Shown here: piece after piece, positions 22,071 to 41,620 of the stretch | How positions within the stretch are numbered: position 1 is the stretch's first letter | Layout of the letters: each line of letters opens with the position of its first letter | NCBI GenBank assembly: GCA_963681505.1 | Contig: OY811977.1 | Coordinates: 7,576,491-7,640,490 of the forward strand | DNA length: 64,000 nucleotides | Source: Eunapius fragilis | Taxonomy: Eukaryota > Porifera > Demospongiae > Spongillida > Spongillidae | Reading direction: 5' to 3' | Translations under genes and position numbers: made by a program | The notes under the pieces: model-generated | What the model saw: only the letters and a program-made list of their open reading frames with translations | The model's database searches: none | What the model was told of the DNA's origin: nothing

Positions 22071-22809
22071 ACGTCCTGTTTAGTTTCCATGTAATAAAAC
22101 CACCAGTCTGGTAATATGATGAATTGTATAGAACATATACTGCATGTACAGTGCCTTTCAAAATACCTGCTCCAACGATACTACCAGCGAAAGAAGTCTA
22201 GCTAATATGAACCATCAGTCCAATAGATAAGAAAGAAACCTCCACAAAGCTGAGTAATCCTTAAATGGAGTCAACAAGTCATGCACAAAGTTTAAGGTTT
22301 TCACAGTAACGAGTAAATTACTGGCCACGATTTATTACTGATGTTCTCCACAGAACAGCAATGCTGCCAAACCAATGAGAACATACTTGGAATAGCTGCT
22401 CCTGGAGGAGGAGGGGCTGGATGACTGGTTGTACTCTGCACGCTTGTGAGGTGGTGTGGAGCGACGACCACCAGCCCTGTGGTGTACCAGCAGCTCATAC
22501 ATACATACATCCATACATACATACATACATACGTTCCATACATACATCCATACATCCACATACATACACATCCACCCATCCATCCATACATACATACATA
22601 CAACATACATAATATCCTGTTTAGTATCCTGCAAAGTTTACTGAGAATGTGCCATGTAGTGTACTGAGGATATCCTATCTAGTATACTAAAAGTGGTGTG
22701 CTGTACTGAGGACCAAGTATGTATCCTTTCTCTACATGAATGTGTATTAAATTCTACCTCCCAGGATTATACATGGTAGTGTGCCTGCCTGCCTGCCTGC
22801 TTGTTCGGA

Positions 22810-22868
<59 letters not shown>

Positions 22869-25618
22869 ATGTATGTATATATGTATGAATGTACAGTCCA
22901 CACAGCACTCCAAGAGTACTGATGTACACATACCCCACAACCTGAGAATACTGGTGTACCCCCCTCCCCTTCCACCAACAAACTAACGTACCGTTCAACC
23001 ACCTCCTTCTTGACCACAACTGGAGGCTGTGCTTGCTTAGGTGGTGGGGAATGTTCTGGGAGTAAGGGGCTGTGTGCACTGGAGGAGCGTGAGGATGTGG
23101 GAGAGGCAGAGACTGTGGGACAGTAGGCAGGGAGGGAAGGGAGGGACAATGAAGGAGGGGGGGAGGTGAGGAAAAAAGAGGAGGGATAATGGAGGTGGAG
23201 AGAAGGGAATGAGGGATAATGGAGGTGGAGAGAAGGGGGGTGAGGGATAATGGAGGTGGAGAGAAGAGGAGTGAGGGATAATGAAGGTGGAGAGAAGGGG
23301 GGTGAGGGATAATGGAGGTGGAGAGAAGAGGAGTGAGGGATAATGAAGGTGGAGAGAAGGGGAATGAGGGATAAAGGAGGTGGAGGGAAGGGGAGTGAGG
23401 GATAATGGAGGTGAAGGGAGGGGAATGAGGGATAATGGAGGAGATGTAGTGAATGGGAGGGGGGTTAAGGGAGGAGGGGGAGGTAAGGTGAGAGTGGGAT
23501 CCAAAATCGAGAGAAAGAAGAAATGGATTCACAAAGACACAAGAGTGAAGGTGGGATAAGATTTGTTATATTCAACAAATGCAAATACATGAATAAACAA
23601 GTTTGATTACAGAGGTCCAAGTACACACCTGGGGTCGGGGAATGAGACACCTTCTCCTTGATAGGGCTTCGTTCTCTGAAGCGTCTTCTACCGCTGCCAA
23701 TGTCACCACCACGCCCACTGCCACGCCCACGATAAGATGGGGGAGACCGTGATCGTCTCCTCCTTAGTGGTGACCTGGAGTGGCTTCTTCGGAAGCCAGG
23801 ACTTCTGCGTCTGTCGGTTGAAAGTCGAGTATCATTTGTAAAACAACAACACAGCAACGGCAGTGATACATGCCTGCGTTGTTGCCAAGGTGATGGAGAG
23901 CTTGATTTTCTCCTACGAACAGGCGATCTGGAAGGTGAGCGAGAATGGGATGGGGACCTCCTGCGTCTAGGTGACCTTGAGGGAGACCTCCTTTGATGAG
24001 AAATAAATATGTCTAATGCTAACAACATACTACTGAATCAGTATAGAAACCACCCCCTGAGGTAGTGGGAGGGTGGAAGGGTAGAGGCACACGTATGGCC
24101 CTGTCACCTCATTGATACAAGGTATTAACCAGGTTTCACACACAGGTCTGATGGCCCTTGTCACCTATATTTAGTCGTTGATACAAGGTTTGTTTGTCTA
24201 TTAACCAGGCTTCACACACAGGTCTGATGGCCCTGTCACCTATATTTAGCCGTTGATACAAGGTTTGTGTATTAACCAGGCTACACACACACAGAGGTCT
24301 GGCATGGCTTAGCCTCATGCCTACCGTGCCATGTGTACTCTTCACACACTTATGCAGCGCTAGTAAAAAGCACTACAGTACCTACCCAGAGGGAGGGGTG
24401 TGGCAGAGGGAGGCGTTGATGGGGGAGGGAGGAAGGGGGTGATGGGGGAGTGAGGGAGGAGGGTGATGGGGAGGGACAGAGGGGGTGATGGGGGAGTGAG
24501 GGAGGAGGGTGATGGGGAGGGAGGGGGAAGTAGTGGGGAGTAAGGAGGTTAAAGGGGGAGGGAGGAGAGGCAAGGTAAAGGTTGTAAGGCACAACTAACA
24601 CTGCAGTGGAGACAGAGCTTGGAACAAAGTGAGGAATGCCCAAGGGGGTGCACCCTGGGGGGGGGGGGGGGGGGGGGAGAGAAGTGAAATGCGGGATACC
24701 AGCGCACTGGGACAATAGTGGGTTAATCCAAAGGAGAATGGGGGCACCAATTAGGGAATACCTATGTACTGGAGGTCTTTGATTGCGAGGTGGTGGTGAT
24801 CTTTTCTTCTCTGTGGCACTGGAGGGGTTGTGGAGGTTACATGTGTTGTAAGAGTACCTCTATCAACACCTATGCCTGTCCTTTTAATTAACGGAATTGG
24901 AATTACGTATATGTATCTTTCTCGAAAAATCATACAGCAATGGATCCTCCATATCTCAAACAACCACTGAAAGACGACTCAGAATAGCCACAGGATATGT
25001 GAAAATGACAAAGCATCTGTTAGTTAAAACTGCTTAAACCAGAGGACCCCAGCTGGATGCCAACTGGCGTCTATAGCATATGTTGTTGGTCAGGCATTAG
25101 GCCTACTCCAGTTGAGGTTTTGGCAAGGCAGGTAGCCAAACCATTTGTGAGCTTGGGTATCCCCCCCGACCCAAAACCCTTAGACATCACAGACCATGTT
25201 TGGACTTGTGTTATGAAGCTTTAATATATTTAGCCCTGAATATTATATTTTATAAATACAGTACAAGGATAAAAATGTAAGTCGAAATTGTAAATTGCAG
25301 CAATTCTTTTGCTGTGTTCATTATTGGCTATAATGTGAGTTTTCACATTACTGCTCTGTGAAAAATACTGTGTGCTGATTTATTACAAAAAAGTTCCATG
25401 TATGTTTGTATGCAAGTATGTTTGTATGTATGTATGTATGTATGCATGTATGTATGTATGTATGTATGTATGTATGTATGTATGTATGTATGTATGTATG
25501 TATGTATGTGTGTGTATGTGTATGCGTGTATGTATGCGTATGTATGTATGTATGTATGTATGTGTGTATGTATGTATGTATGTATGTATGCATGTATGTA
25601 TGTATATATGTATATATG

Positions 25619-25650
<32 letters not shown>

Positions 25651-26372
25651 CATGTATGTATGTATGTATGTATGTGTGTGTATGTGTATGCGTGTATGTA
25701 TGCGTATGTATGTATGTATGTATGTATGTATGTATGTATGTATGTATGTATGTATGTATGTGAGCGTGCGCCTGCCCACCAACCCATCCATCCATCCATC
25801 CTAACCTTCTGGGAGGTGGGGAACGTGATGGAGAGTGAGACTTCGAAGGTTTTGGCTTGGCAGGTGGCTGTTGCCTTGTAGGTGGGGAGTGATGAGGTGA
25901 AGATGACTTTGACCTGCTGGTATGGTCTCGGGTGTGACTCCTGGACTTCACTCTGACAGGACTGGACTTGGGGGCCGGCCTTGATGGGCTCACGCTACGT
26001 CTTGACGAAGGTTTTGAACTAGAATGAGATGTTTACCCATTATGTGGGCATCAATAGGATTCATGAGCACCATTCCATTACGATTAAACACACATATTTG
26101 GGACATGAGAAAATTCCTCCTCACAAATCGTTTGCGTAAATGTTTTAACTTCCGAACCATTAAGGCTATCGACTTCCTGGGTCCCATACCAAAACACACC
26201 ACCCATCACCCCATATCTACAAACCTTTCTTTAGCAGCAGCTTGGACATTTACTTTGTGTTCTCCATCGTGGGCCCCATCAACATCCATGTCGCTGGCCT
26301 CATCAGCACCTTCAGTAGTGCCTCCTCCAGTTCGTCTGGACAAGTTAACTTGTATCTTCTCCTGCTCCATCT

Positions 26373-26440
<68 letters not shown>

Positions 26441-28612
26441 GATGAGGTGCACACACTAAATAATGACCAGCCTTCCCCTACCCCCCCCCCGACCCCTCCC
26501 GTATGGTGAGGAAGATACAATACACCATGAGCCTGTACACACACGCAAATAGGCAAGGACGGTTTTGTTGGTGTGTGCGCACGCACGTGTGTATGTGCAC
26601 AAATGTGTTTACCTCCTCGACTCGCGTATATTACTCTGTTAAATAGATGAACACCATTGGTGAAGGTCATGAAGACGTATGTAACCACACAGCACAACTA
26701 CCAATAGTTACTGACAAGACATTGCAAAGTTTTATAAGATGCAGACATTAACTAAACTGCAGGGACTTCGGCTACAACAACTCTTCCTTTCAAATACTAA
26801 ATAAAGACATGAAGATTCTGAATGGAAACCAAATTTAAGCCCTCCTCCTCCCCATCCATGAAGTTCTATGAACCAAAACCTGATCCCTCACACACGCTGT
26901 CGTTCAAACACTTACCGACAAGGGAAGGGATGCCTGGGTACCAGGGTACGAAAGCCACATGATTCCATTTGAAACAAGTCTTTGTAAAATGAGATGCAGT
27001 GATAAACCAGAAAGCTTATCATCTCTGCCCTCTCCCTTTTGCAGACACGGAATAACTATCAGGTCTAAATACTGCCCACCACACCTGGAATAACATTTTT
27101 AACATTTAACCCTCCAACTCCCTCTATCTGCACGGTCAGTAATATATCCTGCTACACACATACGTCCGTAGCAACAGGCAGAAAACATTCACATCCAACG
27201 ACATGGGTATGGAGGGCAGCGGGTATATCAGAAGCTATGAATTACATCAACACATGAATGCATAAAACATAGCACCAATCAAGCAAGGTAGGCAAGTTAT
27301 CAACAGAAAAATGTTACCCATAAGCATGCACTATATTTACACAGTTGCCATAGCAACATCGATAAACTGGTCTGTTGCTATGGTAATGGTACCAGCTTTT
27401 GCTTGGGCAGTGTGCCAAAAAAAAAATCTACACACCACACCACCATCATCAACGTGTGTCAAGAAGTTAACCCAAGGGTGTTGGGGAATAGCCCTAGAAA
27501 ATTTTTATTCTATTTTTTATTCTATTTGCAGGTTTCTAGGGATAATAGCTGAGCGTGTTATTCTACATACTGTGTGATTATTACCCAATGCTGAACAGCT
27601 ATTTCTATAAATTGACTATAATCTCATTTCAGTTAAGCCACTTACACTTTAAAAGCATAAATTATACTAGCGTACACCTCTATTTTATTCTATTGCGTAG
27701 AATAAAAGCTACAAATTTTTACCATCTACGTATCCCCGTAATCGCACTGCCTTAGCTCCGCTACAGCTTCCGCTCTTACCATTTGTGTTTGGGATTCTAT
27801 TTGTAGTGTGATGCTGTATACAATATCTGTGCATTGGATGTCTTAAAGAAACGTGGTTTTCACGATATTCTAAGTTAAAGTTTTTTTATTCTATTTTTTA
27901 TTCTATTTGAGAGTTTCTAGGGATAGCCATCATCACACAGTTATGTGCCTGCATACAAGTGTCAAAGCATAGTGATATTGTGCAGTATGTGTTTATCTTC
28001 CTCTTCTCTCTTGCATTAGTGGTACATGTATCTCCCTAGTAGGACAGGACAGGGCTCACCTCTTCCCCATCCACCTCATGGGCTCACCTCCTCCCCATCC
28101 ACGTCATGTGGCTCACCTCCTCCCCATCCACCTCATGGGCTCACCTCCCCATCCACCTCATGGGCTCACCTCCTCCCCATCCACCTCACGGGCTCACCTC
28201 CTCCCCATCCACGTCATGTGGCTCACCTCCTCCCCAGCCACATCATATGGCTCACCTACTCCCCATCCACTTCACAGGGCTCACCTCCTCCCCATCCACC
28301 TCACCTCCTCCCCATCCACTTCACAGGGCTCACCTCCTCCCCATCCACCTTACCTTCTTTTGTCTGATCTCCTCTTTCTTCTGTTCCAACACCTGCGTGG
28401 GGATTCCCCCTATGTTCTGTTGGGCACTAGCCAACAGGTCCCATAGCTCTTGCATGAACACACGGGCACTCTTCCCATGCAGAAATCCTGAGTGGAGAGG
28501 GAGAGAGAGTAGTGAACCACTCGGGCTTGCCAAAAAAGGATGGTCTCACCTGTAATATGCATCTGCAATTCCTTAGGATCAGGAAACTGCAGGTATTGTG
28601 TGGTGTGTGTAC

Positions 28613-28650
<38 letters not shown>

Positions 28651-29541
28651 ATGAGTGAATACAGTTGGAATGATATCCATAGACACATGTTCACCTAGCA
28701 ACCATTCAAGCATGACCACTAGTCCAATGGAAAGCAGTAGTAGAGTTACACCCCCAAAAGCCCAAGTTAAGGTGCACCCACCCCCCATCCCCCAAGTTAA
28801 GGTGCACCCCACCCCCCACCCCCCAAGTTAAGGTGTACATCACCCCCACAGCCCAAGTTAAGGTGTACCCCCCCCCCCCCCCCCCCCCCCCCCCCAAAGC
28901 CCAAGCATCCAAACTGATGGTACATAGGCCCCAAGTTAAGGTGTACATCACTCCCACAGCCCAAGTTAAGGTGTACCCCCCCCCCCCCCGACCCCCCCCA
29001 AAGCCCAAGCATCCAAACTGATGGTACATAGGCTCTTACCTGGGTAGTCTCAAGAAGGTTAAATATAAACTCGATGACTACTTCATCCTCGTAGCCATTA
29101 AGGAGCTCGGTCACCCTCTGTGTGACCCAAGGTTTTATGGTGTCCAAGTTCACTTTCTCCATGTCCACCTGCATATCACAGGTGTGTGTGTGTGCATGCA
29201 AGTGTGTGTATGTGTGTGCGTGCATGTATGTTATGTGAGTGTGTATGTATGCATGTAATTACGTATGTTCATGCGCGGATGTGTGTGCATGTGTGTGTAG
29301 CATGCGCATGTGTACCAGTGTGGGGAAGACGGGGACATACTGTATTAAATGGGTCTGCTCACACTACCCTCTTATATCATAACTAGCTAAATAAACAACA
29401 CCAGACACTTAAGAATTTCGTTCCATTAAAAGCTTTCAACATGTTTCACAAACATTTGTGTATTTATTACCTTCTAAACAAATGCACACCATGTCTATAT
29501 GCATACACAAACTTACCATCATGCACACGCCCGCACGCACA

Positions 29542-29604
<63 letters not shown>

Positions 29605-30090
29605 AAACAATCCATGCACACACAACCTTGCAAAGGTTCACATAACTTCAGTTTGCATGGCTAAAATGTAACTGCTGCAACCAGAAATCATATATCTCTG
29701 CTGCAACGAACACAAACGTAGGTACAAAGAAACGTACCTTAGTGCCTATGTTAGGCGGGAACTTCATAGACTTCAGCAGCTTCTTCTCCTTGTTATAAAA
29801 CCTGGCATCCTGCTCGGAGTTAGTCCCCTGTTCAACAGAAAAGAAAGGTGGTCTTTAAAGTAGACGCTAAAAAGCGCTTAACATCTTTCTACTGCTAATG
29901 TGATGGCCTAACCCATCGAAAAGACAGCCTACTCGAGTTGATATAAGGTCGATACAAAATTAGCGCGATAATGGTGCATTACGCGTAATTAGTAGTGCAC
30001 TATAGTATTTCTAAATGGCAAGCCTCAAGAAAAAAGCGCCGTATCACAGACGAAGCAAAAACTCACACGGAAGAAACCTGCATCCGCCAT
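19204..30090 (-). CDS. SRRM1: SRRM1 homologue, serine/arginine repetitive matrix protein (16 exons)
   Basis: Nuclear splicing coactivator that links SR proteins to the spliceosome. Exons (minus strand, 5' to 3'): 30067-30090, 29738-29827, 29040-29168, 28550-28586, 28354-28487, 26225-26370, 25806-26018, 24762-24818, 23874-23990, 23629-23810, 22992-23112, 22387-22476, 20519-21817, 20146-20233, 19510-19596, 19204-19347. Phases agree at every junction and the total is 2958 nt, 985 codons plus TGA. The N-terminus MADAGFFRGTNSEQDARF matches the family. Exons 3-5 encode the RNA-binding PWI fold (NLDTIKPWVTQRV; the motif here is PWV). Exons 7-13 form a long RS/PS-rich domain. The C-terminus has a Lys/His-rich stretch and the conserved DDSKEKELRNKAIQSMQ tail. 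Human SRRM1 is about 904 residues. Intron 9 starts with GC. Introns hold several satellites. Head to head with RUFY. Confidence 0.93.
19377..19510. repeat. short CA-rich stretches in SRRM1 intron 15 side
   Basis: Two short (CA) runs (19391-19402 and 19490-19504) lie around the exon 15/16 interval. Minor. Confidence 0.4.
21259..21392 (-). repeat. 24-bp coding repeat, about 5 copies, SRRM1 exon 13
   Basis: Units of GGTCTCCACGACCGCGCCCC type (24 bp) encode EGRGRGDQ in tandem. The frame is kept because the unit is a multiple of three, so copy number could vary without breaking the protein. Confidence 0.85.
21993..22065. repeat. (CA)n microsatellite in SRRM1 intron 12
   Basis: About 35 CA units with one interruption (CACATACACA). 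Confidence 0.9.
22496..22612. repeat. (CATA)n tetranucleotide array, SRRM1 intron 11
   Basis: Imperfect CATA units with CATC and CATTC variants. On the transcript strand it reads TATG, just 5' of the exon 12 acceptor. Confidence 0.85.
22790..22880. repeat. compound (TGCC)n (GT)n (ATGT)n microsatellite
   Basis: TGCC x4, then (GT) of about 20 units, then GTAT units. Lies in SRRM1 intron 11. Confidence 0.88.
23150..23455. repeat. about 30-bp minisatellite, SRRM1 intron 10
   Basis: About ten copies of a GGTGGAGAGAAGGGGGGTGA-type unit followed by GGGATAAT, with small length variants. Confidence 0.85.
23811..23873 (-). other. 63-nt intron with GC-AG boundaries (SRRM1 intron 9)
   Basis: Exon 9 ends CAACGCAG and the intron begins GCATGT and ends CGACAG. 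Joining here preserves the RS frame, whereas no GT donor nearby does. The non-canonical donor is inferred from sequence. Confidence 0.6.
24097..24300. repeat. about 80-bp tandem repeat, about 2.5 copies
   Basis: CAGGTCTGATGGCCCTGTCACC and GTTGATACAAGGTTTG recur with small deletions inside SRRM1 intron 8. Confidence 0.75.
24398..24560. repeat. GGGTGATGGGG-type minisatellite
   Basis: Purine-rich tandem units in SRRM1 intron 8, followed by a G20 tract at about 24657-24677. On the transcript strand it is CCT/CCA-rich and could look like a proline-rich exon, but the phases of exons 8 and 9 join without it. Confidence 0.7.
25398..25762. repeat. (TATG)n tetranucleotide array, about 365 bp
   Basis: About 90 TATG units with TGTG, TGCA and TATA interruptions, plus an internal duplication of a longer block (compare 25500-25545 with 25670-25720). 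In SRRM1 intron 7, ending about 45 bp from exon 7. Open frames across it are artefacts. Confidence 0.92.
26375..26438. repeat. (GT)n microsatellite abutting SRRM1 exon 6 acceptor
   Basis: About 31 GT units. On the transcript strand the intron ends (CA)31 TTGAAG directly before exon 6, so a CA repeat occupies the position of the polypyrimidine tract. Confidence 0.92.
27497..27925. repeat. paired direct repeats in SRRM1 intron 5
   Basis: About 45-bp direct repeats (TTATTCTATTTTTTATTCTA, then GTTTCTAGGGATA) at about 27497-27545 and 27882-27922 bound about 340 bp that also contains ATTTTATTCTATT. The layout resembles a small LTR-bounded or duplicated insert. No coding capacity. Confidence 0.5.
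28050..28350. repeat. about 28-bp minisatellite, SRRM1 intron 5
   Basis: Ten or so units of GGCTCACCTCCTCCCCATCC plus CACCTCAT. The array ends directly at the exon 5 donor (exon edge 28354), and each unit includes CTCACCT, the complement of an AGGTGAG donor-like sequence. Confidence 0.85.
28616..28650. repeat. (GT)n microsatellite, SRRM1 intron 3
   Basis: About 17 GT units, 30 bp upstream (in transcript sense) of the exon 4 acceptor. Confidence 0.88.
28756..29012. repeat. CCCAAGTTAAGGTG minisatellite with poly(C)
   Basis: Seven copies of a CCAAGTTAAGGTGTACATCA / ...GCACCC unit of about 30 bp in SRRM1 intron 3, interrupted by C runs (one of about 29, 28868-28896). A 60-bp block containing AAAGCCCAAGCATCCAAACT is duplicated. 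Confidence 0.85.
29545..29601. repeat. (CA)n microsatellite, SRRM1 intron 2
   Basis: About 28 CA units. Confidence 0.9.
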
Positions 30091-31244
30091 ATTTAACTTC
30101 AGGCGCACGACTTTAGCGCATGCGCATGTGTGGTATGGATTTATTTGTTTGTTTCACAAATACATTTTTAACCTTTAATCTCCCGTCGTCCTACGCGTAT
30201 GACGTAAGTTAAAATTAATTTTTTAGCAAACTCATATGATCTAAGAACAAACCATAGATACTTTAAAGTACCTATGAAGAAACCAAAATCTCATTCTACT
30301 GTAGAAATGGTTATTCATTCAGAAAGTATTTTTACTTTCTTGTAATTCTTCAAAGATTGTCAAATACAATCAATACTGCATTGCTAAAAGATGTATTCGC
30401 GGTAAATCGCAAAGCAACTTAACGTACTAAAAAGTAATGTTAGAGCAACACGTTAAAAGAAGGGGGTAGTAAGACAGGTCTTTTGCACTAAGCATATAAA
30501 AAAGTACATTGTAGATTTGGAAATTGCTAGCTCCACAAGCTTATGAACGATAGGTTTTTGTCAGACGCATGTTGCGGGAATAGCCAAGTGAATGGACAAA
30601 ATGTTGAAAACCTACAGTGTATTTTCGGTAAAAATGGCAAAACCAATTAGAGTAAAAACACTGACATAGAATGTCATGCTTCAAAAAACATTCAATAAAA
30701 GTTATACTTGTCGTACTTTTTTCTGTGACAATTAAATTCCCTACATAATACATTTTTTAAGAACCGTATCTGTTTATTAGCATCGTGTAACCAAAGGTGT
30801 GATTTAAAAAATAGACGGACAATTGGTAAATTTAGCACGATAGACGCATCAAACAGCAGTAGAGAAATGGATGCCAAAAAACTGCGTTTCTATTTAAAAT
30901 ATATTGGTCCTACGCGTAGGACTTGGACCTGGAGAATTAAGGTTAAGAGCTCGTGCGCTTACACGTTACACTATTAAAAGGGTTGTGTACTTTTCGTACC
31001 TGGAGGTGGGCGGAATGCGACTGCTACTCTATTCGTCTGCTGACTGCTGTTGTTACTCTTTTCGGTGTAAAACTGTTATGAAGTCTTGCGCACTATGCAT
31101 TCTCAACATAAATGCAGGGTACACATAACCTTGCTATGCTGTACCAGAGATAATATATTTATAGATCTCTAGGTGTACGTTGCTAAATTGCAATTGCACG
31201 CGACCACATATTAGTACGTCTTATTGAGGCTATATTTATTAGTC
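30091..31244. promoter_or_regulatory. divergent promoter interval SRRM1 / RUFY
   Basis: 1154 bp between the two start codons, which face away from each other. Mostly AT-rich with no coding frame. A palindromic NRF1-like site lies 26 bp above the SRRM1 ATG. CCTACGCGTA-type motifs occur near 30190 and 30910. No TATA box was identified with confidence. Confidence 0.6.
30116..30126. promoter_or_regulatory. NRF1-like binding site
   Basis: GCGCATGCGCA matches the palindromic NRF1 consensus (GCGCATGCGC). It sits 26-36 bp upstream of the SRRM1 start codon, typical for CpG-type housekeeping promoters. Confidence 0.6.
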
Positions 31245-39636
<8,392 letters not shown>

Positions 39637-39768
39637 TCTGATTGGACATTGTCTTGTGCTCTCCTCCTAGTTGCTAAGCTACATGTACGTGTATGGGTAC
39701 TACAGATTGATATGTTTGTGTTATGTGCTACTCATTCAAGACATTTACTAATGAGTGTGTGGAGCTGC

Positions 39769-39772
<4 letters not shown>

Positions 39773-39805
<33 letters not shown>

Positions 39806-39850
39806 GTGTGTGTGTAAGTGTGTGTACACGTGTGTGTTGTGTGTGTTGTG
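39773..39850. repeat. (GT)n microsatellite in RUFY 3' UTR
   Basis: About 15 GT units, then GTGTAA interruptions. Confidence 0.85.
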
Positions 39851-40103
39851 CATAGGATCTGTATCACGTTGTCATACCATGGTTGGTATTTTGGTCTGGG
39901 GAAGAGAGGGAGGGGGGAGGGGGGGGGGGAAGAGGCACCCACCTCCCGCTAAATGGTCATTACCTCAGGAGGTGGTTAATGACCATATAAGGAGGTGTAT
40001 GGTGATTAGATAAACTACGTTTACCAGAAGTACTATAATACCCCAGCACGAAAGATATTACACTAGTCCCCAGGCAACTGAGTTTAAGCGAAATAGAGCC
40101 TGC

Positions 40104-40109
40104 AATAAA
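40104..40109 (+). promoter_or_regulatory. candidate RUFY poly(A) signal
   Basis: AATAAA within CCTGCAATAAAGGA, 470 bp after the RUFY stop. The same GCCTGCAATAAAGGA is kept in unit C (about 56031-56045). Confidence 0.5.
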
Positions 40110-40289
40110 GGAATTAAAGCCCTATTGCACACTGATAGTATATGTACACCTATACACATGCACACCAATACACATGTACATATGCACACATGCACACTCT
40201 AGTACCTCAAAGTGATACGGCTTGATCTGGCATCAGTTGACTTCTGAATGGCCTCAGTTCAACCAACGACTTTGACATGAGGGACTTAC

Positions 40290-40620
40290 ATTATGTAAAT
40301 CATCACATCCAAGCAAGCCACACGACTACATCCACACCACCACATCCATCCAAACCAGACCATCATATCAAGCCAATTCAAACCACACTATCACATCCAC
40401 CCAAACCACACTACCAAATCCACACCAGCACATCCATCCACCCAACCTACACCATCACATCCACACCTGCCCAAACCACACCACCACATCCACCCAAACA
40501 CACCATCACATCCACTCAAACCACACAATCACATCACCCAAACCACATCCACTAAAACCACACCTACCAAACCACACACCACACCACCATATACACTCAA
40601 ACCACACAGTCACATCCAAA
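40290..40620. repeat. CCACATCCACCCAAACCACA minisatellite
   Basis: Irregular 20-22 bp units. The same unit forms a longer array at 63420-63790, also just beyond the 3' end of a zinc-finger gene, which supports homology of the two positions. Confidence 0.8.
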
Positions 40621-40849
40621 TGGGAGAGACCTGACCTGCATTTTCAGTAGTGAAGCACTATAGTTTCCCCCAGCCCCTCCTCCACGTATTACTTATATTA
40701 TATAGGCCAAACCCTCCCAACACATTCTCTCAATAAATGTCACATCTATCACATATCACACACACACACAACAAACATAGGTCCTGTTATTATATCTACA
40801 TGTGTTAGGAAAATATAACGAACTTCCTTCTCAAATGTACAAAATCATA

Positions 40850-40954
40850 TTAGCCGTCGGCACGAGGAAACTCACTAGTGGTTTGAGAAGTGGGAGAATC
40901 ACAGCATCTGTCCACGGAGAGATCCACTGATTGAAAGTCAGCTTCATTTTCCAT
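40850..40954 (-). other. 34-codon ORF kept in both duplicates (unit A)
   Basis: ATG to TAA, reading MENEADFQSVDLSVDRCC and ending SEFPRADG. The paralogous segment in unit B (48612-48716) has the same length and an open frame with no indels. Most differences between them change the amino acid. It could be a small exon, a micropeptide or chance. Confidence 0.35.
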
Positions 40955-41301
40955 GATTCCTCCTTGCCTAACGCAGACGAAAACCGAAGGGTGGTTTTTA
41001 TTGGTGTCTTTATGCGTTTCTTGATATAACGTTATGTAATGAATAATTGGATCAACATACAGGATATGTATATAATAATGCAAACATGTGGGCCTCTAAC
41101 TGCTCCAAGTGTCTTGGCCTTCACCTTGGCCCCTCTAAATCAAGGCGTGGCCCTTAAATTTGATGAAAGGTTTCCCATGGTACATGTATGATACAAGCTG
41201 CAGGTTTTAAAATTCCTAAACTACACGAAAACATCCACCACTGTAATGATATAACGATGCTCTATCTAAAAAGAAGCAAGAACAAGTACGGATAAACAAA
41301 A

Positions 41302-41400
41302 ACATTCTCTACCGAGAATGGTGATGGAATATAGGATTGAAAGACAGTGGTGACGAAAAACGCTCTGAAATGTGACAAGGAAAATGTAATACTTAGCCCA
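41302..41400 (+). repeat. dispersed hairpin-bearing repeat (unit A, copy 1)
   Basis: ACATTCTCTACCGAGAATGG with ATTCTC/GAGAAT stem, then TATAGGATTG and CAGTGGTGAC. Near-identical to 49075-49170 in unit B. Confidence 0.7.
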
Positions 41401-41489
41401 AGTAAACAACAGTGTACTCAATACACTGCTCATACAGGCTAAATGAAAGTACATGTAGCAGTATACATTCAGACACTATATATACAGGT

Positions 41490-41590
41490 AATCAAAAACA
41501 TTCTCTACCGAGAATGGTGATGGCATATAGGATTGTAAGACAGTGGTGACATAAAATGCTGCAGGCTAAATGAAAGTACATGTAGCAATA
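41490..41590 (+). repeat. dispersed hairpin-bearing repeat (unit A, copy 2)
   Basis: Second copy of the same segment, about 190 bp after the first, followed by the repeated AGGCTAAATGAAAGTACATG. Unit B has only one copy here. Confidence 0.7.
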
Positions 41591-41620
41591 GACATTATAT
41601 AAGGAAAACAATAGGTGACA

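Noticed and set aside
22747..23532. Long minus-strand Ser/Pro/Leu ORFs
   Set aside because: Mostly the 30-bp minisatellite. The true coding part is the 121-nt SRRM1 exon 11 at 22992-23112.
24350..24715. Proline-rich candidate SRRM1 exon in the GGGTGATGGGG array
   Set aside because: SRRM1 exons 8 and 9 join in phase without it, and the sequence is minisatellite in all frames.
25343..25993. Tyr/Ile/His and Met/Cys/Val repeat ORFs over the TATG array
   Set aside because: Tetranucleotide microsatellite read in several frames. Only the first about 70 codons on the minus strand (SRRM1 exon 7) are real.
40290..40620. CRISPR-like direct repeats (also 63420-63795)
   Set aside because: Tandem minisatellite with no spacers.
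41302..41358. Hammerhead ribozyme in the dispersed hairpin repeat
   Set aside because: The conserved CUGAUGA and GAAA core elements are missing.
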